Shown piece by piece: positions 30,097 to 35,464 of a stretch of 35,464 bases of DNA. The number at the start of each line of letters is the position of its first letter. Positions within the stretch are counted from its first letter, which is position 1. The notes under the pieces are model-generated. The model was not told the DNA's origin and did no database searches. It saw only the letters and a list, made by a program, of their open reading frames with translations. The stretch comes from Rhodanobacter glycinis (GTDB lineage: Bacteria; Pseudomonadota; Gammaproteobacteria; Xanthomonadales; Rhodanobacteraceae): contig NZ_FOSR01000004.1 in NCBI RefSeq assembly GCF_900114325.1, positions 1 through 35,464 of the forward strand, in the 5' to 3' direction. The translations under genes and the position numbers were made by a program.

Positions 30097-31014
30097 ATGC
30101 TCGTCACCTCGCCCGCCGCCTTCCTCGAAGCCTTCCAGACACTCGCGCCGCAGCCCGGCATGGCCGCCACGGCGCGGAGCGCATTCCTGGTAGCGCCGGC
30201 GGACTTCACCCTGGCCGCAGAATCGGCGCGGGACAACCGCTACATGGCGATGGACCAGGCCGTCGACCCGCTGCGTGCGCTGGCCCAGCACCAGTCGCTG
30301 GCGCAGGCACTGCGCGAGGACGTGCCGGTAATCGTATTCCCCGGCGACCCGGCCACGCCCGACGCGGTGTTTCCGAACAACGTGTTCGGCACCGCGCCCG
30401 ATACGCTGGTGGTCGGGCGCATGCGCCATCCTGTGCGCCAGCGCGAAGCGCAGCGCGGCGACATCCGCGCGTTCTTCGGCGAGATGCTGGACTACGACGA
30501 AGTCGACCTGTCCGGCTGCAATGACCTCGTCGCCGAACTGACCGGCTCGCTGATCATCGACCGCGCCCGCGGCATCGGCTACTGCGGCCTCAGCGAACGC
30601 TGCGACATGGCCGGTGCCGAGGCGATGCACAAGGCCTTCGGCCTGCGCCTGACGTTCTGTTTCGAGCTGACCAAAAGCGAATACCACACCAACGTGGTGT
30701 TCGCCCTGCTCGCCGGCCGCGCGGCGATTCTTGCCGCCGACGGCTTCCGTGATCCGGCCGTGCCGCAGGCCATCGCCAGCGCCTACGGCGACCGCGCACT
30801 CTGGCTCACTCCCGCCCAGAAACAGGCGTACGCCGCCAATGCCATCACCCTCGCCGACGACCGCGTGTGGATGAGCGCCGTGGCCGCCGCCTCGCTGCGC
30901 GACGAGCAGCGTGAGTCGCTCACGCAATGGGGCTTCCGCCTCGGCGCGGTGGACCTGTCCGAAATCGAGAAAGCCGGCGGCAGCCTGCGCTGCTGCGTGG
31001 GCGAGATCTATTGA
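30097..31014 (+). CDS. Amidinotransferase-fold hydrolase (arginine deiminase-related, CtlX/DDAH-like)
   Basis: A 305-residue enzyme of the guanidino-group modifying superfamily. Landmarks are FPGDPATPDAVFPNNVFGT (81-99) with the PNN substrate-binding region, ELTGSLIIDR with E147, the catalytic His H197 in SEYHTNVVF, and the catalytic Cys near the end in GGSLRCCVGEIY (C299 or C300). This is the triad arrangement of CtlX-like and DDAH-like hydrolases. The expected chemistry is hydrolysis of a guanidino or ureido group in an arginine- or citrulline-like substrate, through a covalent thiol intermediate. It is preceded by GGGAAG, 90 bp after the MFS gene. The exact substrate is uncertain. Confidence 0.85.
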   Translation: MLVTSPAAFLEAFQTLAPQPGMAATARSAFLVAPADFTLAAESARDNRYMAMDQAVDPLRALAQHQSLAQALREDVPVIVFPGDPATPDAVFPNNVFGTAPDTLVVGRMRHPVRQREAQRGDIRAFFGEMLDYDEVDLSGCNDLVAELTGSLIIDRARGIGYCGLSERCDMAGAEAMHKAFGLRLTFCFELTKSEYHTNVVFALLAGRAAILAADGFRDPAVPQAIASAYGDRALWLTPAQKQAYAANAITLADDRVWMSAVAAASLRDEQRESLTQWGFRLGAVDLSEIEKAGGSLRCCVGEIY

Positions 31015-31042
31015 GCCATTCGTCCCCCATCATTCCCATGTA

Positions 31043-31126
31043 GTAGGAGCCCGCTCGCGGGCGATGCTCCTGCTCTGGCGCTCCAGAGAGCGGAAAGCAA
31101 AAGCATCGCCCGCCAGCGGGCCCCTA
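31043..31126. repeat. GTAGGAGC-type palindromic repeat, copy 1
   Basis: Arms 31043-31068 and 31101-31126 pair at all but two positions; the centre holds a smaller stem with GGCGCTCC. It sits between the amidinotransferase-fold gene and the GST gene. It belongs to the GTAGGAGC type of REP element, also seen at 32239-32313. Confidence 0.75.
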
Positions 31127-31154
31127 CACTTGGGGCCCCTGCCGGAGCGTTGCC

Positions 31155-31823
31155 ATGATCACCGTCCATCACCTCAACAATTCGCGCTCGCAGCGCATCC
31201 TTTGGCTGCTGGAAGAGCTTGGCGTGCCCTACGAGATCAAGCGCTACCAGCGTGATCCGAAGACCATGCTGGCGCCGCCGGAACTGCGCGCGGTGCATCC
31301 GTTGGGCAAGTCGCCGGTGGTCGACGACGATGGCACCGTGCTGGCCGAGTCCGGCGCCATCGTCGAATACCTGGCCGATCGCTACGGCACCGGCACGCTG
31401 ATTCCGCCGCATGGCACACCGCAGCGCCTGCGCTGCAACTACTGGCTGCATTACGCCGAGGGTTCGGCGATGCCGCCGCTGCTGCTGAAACTGGTGTTCC
31501 ACCGCGTCGAAACTGCACCGATGCCGTTCTTCGCGCGGCCGATCGCCAAGGGCATCGCCGGCAAGGTGCAGCACGGTTTCGTCGATCCGCAGATCGCGCT
31601 GCACCTGGACTACATGGAAGGCGAACTGGGCAAGAGCGCGTGGTTCGGCGGTCCGGAATTCAGTGTCGCCGACATCCAGATGAGCTTCCCGCTGGAGGCC
31701 GCCGCCTCCCGTGGCGGGCTCAACGAAAGCCGGCCGAAGCTGTGGGCTTTCCTGCAACGCATCCATGCCCGCCCCGCCTACCAGCGCGCACTGGAACGCG
31801 GCGGCGAATACACGCTGGGCTGA
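31155..31823 (+). CDS. gst: Glutathione S-transferase
   Basis: A 222-residue cytoplasmic enzyme of the GST family that conjugates or reduces electrophilic or peroxide substrates with glutathione. The N-terminal thioredoxin-like domain (about 1-80) has HHLNNSRSQRILWLLEELGVPYE with a possible catalytic serine in NSRSQR, HPLGKSPVVDDDG with the cis-proline and glutathione contacts, and ESGAIVEYLADRY. The helical C-terminal domain has WFGGPEFSVADIQMSFPLEAA, the N-capping box region. ATG 31155 is preceded by GGAG. It is a single gene between two GTAGGAGC-type repeats and has no obvious partner; the physiological substrate is not evident. Confidence 0.92.
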   Translation: MITVHHLNNSRSQRILWLLEELGVPYEIKRYQRDPKTMLAPPELRAVHPLGKSPVVDDDGTVLAESGAIVEYLADRYGTGTLIPPHGTPQRLRCNYWLHYAEGSAMPPLLLKLVFHRVETAPMPFFARPIAKGIAGKVQHGFVDPQIALHLDYMEGELGKSAWFGGPEFSVADIQMSFPLEAAASRGGLNESRPKLWAFLQRIHARPAYQRALERGGEYTLG

Positions 31824-31900
31824 ACGGCCGGATGCCCCGTTTACGCCCAGCTCACGGGTCGGCTGGCAACGTGAACCGTCCCAACCTGAGGAGAATGTCC

Positions 31901-32218
31901 ATGAGCCGGTCTCGCGATCTCGAAAGCCGCGTCGACGACCTCGGCGACCGCGTGCGCCGTTACGCCGGTGATGTCGGCGATACCGCCCAGGGCTGGATGG
32001 CCCGTGGCCGCCGCAGCGTTTCACGCCTGGGCAACCGCGACTATGGCCAGCGCGTGTCGCGCGCCGCCGAGGACCTCGCCGACGAGGCGAACTACCAGTA
32101 CCGCCGCCTGCGTCGCCAGGTGAACCGCCATCCGGCCGCCACCGTAGCGATCGTGGCCGGCACCATCGGCGCGTTCCTGTTGCTGCGCAAGGTGTTCCGC
32201 AGCGACGACGAGGACTGA
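31901..32218 (+). CDS. DUF883-like membrane-anchored protein
   Basis: A 105-residue protein. The in-frame ATG at 31895 lies too close to the GAGGAG, so ATG 31901 is chosen, with seven bases of spacing. The first 80 residues are a highly charged amphipathic helix (DLESRVDDLGDRVRRYAGDVGDTAQGWM and more, rich in arginine). A final hydrophobic helix at about 77-97 (HPAATVAIVAGTIGAFLLLRKVF) is the usual C-terminal anchor of YqjD/ElaB/DUF883 proteins, whose E. coli member YqjD tethers ribosomes to the membrane. The length and arrangement fit. It is 77 bp downstream of gst and is closed by a REP element and the bidirectional terminator. Confidence 0.82.
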   Translation: MSRSRDLESRVDDLGDRVRRYAGDVGDTAQGWMARGRRSVSRLGNRDYGQRVSRAAEDLADEANYQYRRLRRQVNRHPAATVAIVAGTIGAFLLLRKVFRSDDED

Positions 32219-32238
32219 GCGCACCAACCGCTTGCCGG

Positions 32239-32313
32239 GTAGGAGCACCCTGTGCGCGATGGCTCCTGGTTTTGATCGGCGTCGAGGCATTCGCGCACAG
32301 GGGGCGCTCCCAC
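32239..32313. repeat. GTAGGAGC-type palindromic repeat, copy 2
   Basis: Left arm begins GTAGGAGC at 32239 and the right arm at 32291-32313 ends GCGCTCCCAC; both arms carry the TGTGCGCGA core. It resembles the repeat at 31043-31126 in its ends but not in its loop. It lies just after the DUF883-like gene. Confidence 0.7.
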
Positions 32314-32384
32314 CTTTCGATACCCACGACGACGCCCCATCTGTCGGGCGTTCGGCATCGAAAAAGGCTTTGCAAAAGAACCGG

Positions 32385-32426
32385 CTCCACGAAAAAGCCG
32401 CCCCGATGGGCGGCTTTTTCGTGGAG
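32385..32426. terminator. Bidirectional rho-independent terminator
   Basis: The arms 32385-32403 and 32408-32426 are a perfect 19-bp inverted repeat with a CGAT loop. A-rich and T-rich runs (GAAAAAG and CTTTTTC) lie within the stem on both sides, so the hairpin gives a U-run on either strand. It is 12 bp after the aceE stop codon and ends aceE transcription; on the other strand it would stop reading from the DUF883-like gene. Confidence 0.9.
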
Positions 32427-32438
32427 CGACGCGATGAC

Positions 32439-35138
32439 TCAGACAGTCAACGGGTTGGGTTTGTCCGGATCGAGCTTGTATTCCTTGATCGCGCGCGCCA
32501 CGTCCTTGGCGTTGACCTTGCCGTCCTTCGCCAGCGCGGCGAGGGCGGCATGGGCGATCCAGTAGCGATCGACCTCGAAGAAACCGCGCAGATGCTCGCG
32601 CGTGTCCGAACGGCCGAAACCGTCGGTGCCCAGCACGGTGTAGCGCATGCCGTCCGGAATGAACGCACGCACCTGGTCGGCAAACTCGCGCACGTAATCG
32701 GTGGCGGCAACGACCGGGCCCTGGCGACCTTCCAGCAAACCGGTGATGTACGGCACGCGCTGCTTGGCTTCCGGATGCAGGCGATTCCAGCGCTCGGCGT
32801 CGAAACCGTCGCGGCGCAGCTCGCTGAAGCTGGGGCACGACCAGATGTCGGCGCTGACGCCGAAGTCCTTCTCCAGCAGTTCGGCGGCGGCAATCACCTC
32901 GCGCAGGATCACGCCCGAACCCATCAGCTGCACGCGCGTCTCGCCCTTCTTCGGCTTGCCGGCGTCCTTGAACAGGTACATGCCCTTGATGATGCCCTCC
33001 GCGCTGCCTTCCGGCATGTCCGGGTGCGCGTAGTTCTCGTTCATCACGGTGATGTAGTAGTAGTGATCCTCCTGGTCCTGCAGCATGCTGCGCACGCCGT
33101 CCTGAAGCACCACCGCCACCTCGTAGGAGAAGGTGGGGTCGTACGAACGCACGTTCGGGATCGCGCCGGACATCAGGTGCGAATGGCCGTCCTCGTGCTG
33201 CAGGCCTTCGCCATTGAGCGTGGTGCGACCCGAGGTGCCACCGACCAGGAAGCCACGCGACCGCATGTCGCCGGCAGCCCAGCACAGGTCGCCGATGCGC
33301 TGGAAGCCGAACATCGAGTAGTAGATGAAGAACGGCAGCATCGGCTGGTTGCTGACCGAATAGCTGGTCGCCGCCGCCATCCACGACGCCATGCCGCCGG
33401 CCTCGCTGATGCCTTGCTGCAACACCTGGCCCTTCTGGTCTTCGCGGTAGTACAGCAGCTGGTCGGAATCCTGCGGCTTGTACTTCTGGCCGAACGGCGC
33501 GTAGATGCCGATCTGCCGGAACATGCCTTCCATGCCGAAGGTGCGCGCCTCGTCGGCGACGATCGGCACCACGCGCGGGCCGATGGCCTTGTCGCGCAGC
33601 AGCAGGTTCATGCCGCGGACCAGCGCCATGGTGGTGCTGATCTCGCGCTCGCCGGTGCCCTTGGTGATCTGCTCGAAGGCATCCAGCGCCGGCGCCTTGA
33701 AGCTCTCGTCGGCCTTGCGGCGACGCTGCGGCAGCGCACCGCCCAGTGCCTTGCGGCGCTCCAACATGTACTGCACTTCCTCCGAGTCCTTGCCCGGGTG
33801 GTAGTACGGCACATCCTTGAGCTGGTCGTCCTCGAGCGGGATGTTGAAGCGGTCGCGGAACGCGCGCACGGCCTCGTCGTCCAGCTTCTTCTGCTGGTGC
33901 GTCGGGTTCTGCGATTCGCCCGAACCCAGGCCCATGCCGTAGCCCTTGACCGTCTTGGCCAGGATCACGGTGGGCATGCCCTCGGTGTGCACGGCGGCGT
34001 GATAGGCGGCGTAGACCTTGTGCGGATCATGGCCACCACGGTTCAGGCGCCACACGTCGTCGTCGGACAGGTTGGCGACCATGGCGCGGGTCTGCGGGTA
34101 CTTGCCGAAGAAATGTTCGCGCGTATAGGCGCCACCGAAGGCCTTGCAGGCCTGGTACTCGCCGTCCACGGTTTCCATCATCAGCTTGCGCAGCGTGCCA
34201 TCGGTGTCGCGCGCCAGGAGCGGATCCCAGTAGCTGCCCCAGACCACCTTGAGCGCATTCCAGCCGGCGCCGCGGAACACGCCTTCGAGTTCCTGGATGA
34301 TCTTGCCGTTGCCGCGCACCGGACCGTCCAGACGCTGCAGGTTGCAGTTGATCACGAAGATCAGGTTGTCCAGCTTCTCGCGGCCGGCCAGCGCGATCGC
34401 GCCGAGCGACTCGGGCTCGTCGGTTTCGCCGTCGCCCAGGAAGCACCAGATCTTGCGATCGCTCTTGGGAACCAGGCCGCGGTGCTCCAGGTACTTGAAG
34501 AACTGCGCCTGGTAGATCGCCTGGATCGGACCCAGGCCCATCGACACGGTGGGCACCTGCCAGTAATCCGGCATCAGCCACGGATGCGGGTAGGACGACA
34601 ACGCGCCGCGGCCATGGCCCACGACTTCCATGCGGAACAGGTCGAGCTGTTCCTGGCTGATGCGACCTTCAAGGAACGAACGCGCATAGATGCCCGGACT
34701 GGAATGGCCCTGATGGAACACCAGGTCGCCCGGATGATCGGCGCTGGGCGCGCGCCAGAAATGGTTGAAGCCCACGTCGTACAGCGTGGCCGACGAGGCG
34801 AAGCTGGCGATATGGCCGCCCAGATCACCGGGCTTGCGGTTGGCGCGCACCACCATCGCCATCGCGTTCCAGCGGATCAGCGAACGGATGCGCCATTCCA
34901 TCGCCGCGTCACCGGGGCTCTTGGCCTCGTTCGCCGGTGCAATGGTGTTGACGTACTCGGTGGTGGGGTCGAACGGCAGGTAGCCGCCGGAACGACGGGT
35001 GGTGTCGACCATGCGCTCCAGCAGGAAATGCGCACGTTCGGTGCCGTCGTGATGGATCACTGCATCGAGCGAGTCGATCCACTCTCGGGTTTCGGTGGGG
35101 TCGATGTCCTGGTGGAGGATATCGTCGAGCTGATCCAT
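32439..35138 (-). CDS. aceE: Pyruvate dehydrogenase E1 component (homodimeric type)
   Basis: An 899-residue thiamine-diphosphate enzyme, the E1 subunit that decarboxylates pyruvate and loads the acetyl group on the lipoyl domain of E2 to make acetyl-CoA. Length and sequence fit the E. coli AceE type (887). The cofactor motif GDGE is at 235-238 with NCN at 264-266, the correct spacing. Also seen are GHSSPGIYARSFLEGR, ALSSYPHPWLMPDYWQ, SMGLGPI and TEGMPTVILAKTVKGYG. The C-terminal part includes LGTDGFGRSDTREHLRGFFEVD. ATG 35138 has GGAGAACC in front. No aceF or lpd gene follows; aceE stops at a terminator 12 bp on. This implies monocistronic expression, with the E2 and E3 genes elsewhere, as in many xanthomonads. 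Confidence 0.97.
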   Translation of the reverse strand: MDQLDDILHQDIDPTETREWIDSLDAVIHHDGTERAHFLLERMVDTTRRSGGYLPFDPTTEYVNTIAPANEAKSPGDAAMEWRIRSLIRWNAMAMVVRANRKPGDLGGHIASFASSATLYDVGFNHFWRAPSADHPGDLVFHQGHSSPGIYARSFLEGRISQEQLDLFRMEVVGHGRGALSSYPHPWLMPDYWQVPTVSMGLGPIQAIYQAQFFKYLEHRGLVPKSDRKIWCFLGDGETDEPESLGAIALAGREKLDNLIFVINCNLQRLDGPVRGNGKIIQELEGVFRGAGWNALKVVWGSYWDPLLARDTDGTLRKLMMETVDGEYQACKAFGGAYTREHFFGKYPQTRAMVANLSDDDVWRLNRGGHDPHKVYAAYHAAVHTEGMPTVILAKTVKGYGMGLGSGESQNPTHQQKKLDDEAVRAFRDRFNIPLEDDQLKDVPYYHPGKDSEEVQYMLERRKALGGALPQRRRKADESFKAPALDAFEQITKGTGEREISTTMALVRGMNLLLRDKAIGPRVVPIVADEARTFGMEGMFRQIGIYAPFGQKYKPQDSDQLLYYREDQKGQVLQQGISEAGGMASWMAAATSYSVSNQPMLPFFIYYSMFGFQRIGDLCWAAGDMRSRGFLVGGTSGRTTLNGEGLQHEDGHSHLMSGAIPNVRSYDPTFSYEVAVVLQDGVRSMLQDQEDHYYYITVMNENYAHPDMPEGSAEGIIKGMYLFKDAGKPKKGETRVQLMGSGVILREVIAAAELLEKDFGVSADIWSCPSFSELRRDGFDAERWNRLHPEAKQRVPYITGLLEGRQGPVVAATDYVREFADQVRAFIPDGMRYTVLGTDGFGRSDTREHLRGFFEVDRYWIAHAALAALAKDGKVNAKDVARAIKEYKLDPDKPNPLTV

Positions 35139-35219
35139 TGAAGGTTCTCCGCGGCGCCGTGCGGCGCAGATTCTGGGTGGGGAGGCTTGCCGCAGGGGGA
35201 TGCAGCAGGCTGACAGTCA

Positions 35220-35249
35220 AGTCTAGCCCGCGGGGCACACGACTGCCAA
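35220..35249 (-). promoter_or_regulatory. Possible sigma-70 promoter of aceE
   Basis: Reading the minus strand, TTGGCA (35244-35249) and TAGACT (35220-35225) are 18 bp apart. They match TTGACA at five and TATAAT at four positions. The leader to the aceE start would be about 75 nt. No operator for a pyruvate-sensing repressor was recognised. Confidence 0.4.
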
Positions 35250-35303
35250 TTGGACGTCCGTCGATGGGCGTCCATGCGGTGGCGCATGGGGTGTTGCCTT
35301 TGC

Positions 35304-35395
35304 GCCCTCTCCCCGGAAGGGAGAGGAGGCGAAAGCCCGCAAGTTCGAGACGACGGTGCCGAAGAGCTACTCCCTCGCCCCTCCGGGGAGAGGGC
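35304..35395. repeat. CCCTCTCCCC-type palindromic repeat
   Basis: GCCCTCTCCCCGG (35304-35316) and CCGGGGAGAGGGC (35383-35395) are perfect 13-bp inverted repeats, about 66 bp apart, followed by TGGGGTGAGAG. This type of repeat is common between genes of high-GC proteobacteria. It is upstream of aceE on the side of the window edge. Confidence 0.65.
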
Positions 35396-35464
35396 TGGGG
35401 TGAGAGGACACGCTGGCGACGAGGGAGCTACGAAGCGCGCTTTCGTTGCGCGTCATCGCGAGCA

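Larger units (their letters stand above)
35139..35464. other. Region upstream of aceE with a promoter-like site and a REP-like palindrome
   Basis: These 326 bp hold no supported gene. They contain a likely aceE promoter at 35220-35249, and a CCCTCTCCCC/GGGGAGAGGG palindrome at 35304-35395. The last bases (35420-35464) show a short palindrome GAAGCGCGCTTTCG and no gene before the window ends. Confidence 0.6.

Noticed and set aside
28710-30524. A 604-codon plus-strand frame over the MFS and amidinotransferase genes
   Set aside because: Overlaps two well-supported genes in another frame; composition is Arg/Ala/Gly-rich.
32232-35141. A 969-codon plus-strand frame opposite aceE
   Set aside because: Shadow of aceE, rich in His, Arg, Val and Leu, with no recognisable domain; aceE has all the catalytic motifs.
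35304-35395. aceE regulatory operator
   Set aside because: The CCCTCTCCCC/GGGGAGAGGG sequence is a widespread intergenic palindrome in high-GC genomes and lies further upstream than the promoter-like site.
1-35464. tRNA, rRNA or riboswitch genes
   Set aside because: No tRNA-like cloverleaf, rRNA segment or known riboswitch core was recognised by eye; a covariance-model scan could not be run.

Overview
The window is about 35.5 kb of high-GC, gene-dense bacterial chromosome. The gene set points to Gammaproteobacteria, order Lysobacterales (Xanthomonadales), probably a Rhodanobacteraceae member such as Dyella, Rhodanobacter or Luteibacter. That placement is inference. It rests on small protein families common in that group (DUF3247-like, DUF6491-like, DUF2884), an ECF sigma/TPR-Ser/Thr kinase pair of the Xanthomonas type, a stand-alone aceE, and many short palindromic REP-like elements. 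No rRNA, tRNA or CRISPR array was seen.

Layout. (1) 1-1351: a complete or nearly complete ISL3-family insertion sequence with 28-bp terminal inverted repeats. (2) 1688-9352, minus strand: a 1769-residue autotransporter adhesin-like protein preceded by two lipoprotein genes; all three use a CAGGGGA-type ribosome binding site. Divergent from them (9589-12881) are a translationally coupled ECF sigma factor and a transmembrane Ser/Thr kinase with a TPR-type C-terminal half. I infer that this could be one envelope-signalling and cell-surface locus. (3) 13017-14930: an MscS-type channel and an exported DUF2884 protein. (4) 15118-18645: two inverted copies of a long palindromic element bracket an FAD dehydrogenase, a panE-like reductase (4-nt overlap) and an exported DUF2845-like protein. 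(5) 18644-22648: DUF924, a VSRH-repeat protein, a second DUF2884 protein, a membrane protein, a small exported protein and a universal stress protein. (6) 22796-27839: a ferritin-like protein, two lipoproteins, a membrane LytTR regulator and, divergent from it, a secreted berberine-bridge-type flavin oxidase. (7) 27921-32218: a DUF3247-like protein, a compound REP island, an MFS exporter, an amidinotransferase-fold hydrolase, a glutathione S-transferase and a DUF883-like membrane-tail protein. (8) 32439-35138: aceE, the E1 subunit of pyruvate dehydrogenase, closed by a perfect 19-bp-stem bidirectional terminator.

The most unusual sequence feature is the palindromic element pair (15118-15281 and 18430-18645). 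The two copies differ almost exactly by a 26-bp block missing from both arms of the hairpin, so base pairing is preserved. One copy also supplies the stop codon of the neighbouring DUF924 gene. Several REP hairpins are scattered around; one pair, about 27 kb apart, differs by a compensatory base-pair change. The modular autotransporter (three ~290-residue units) beside the ECF/kinase pair is the best candidate for a coherent biological system.
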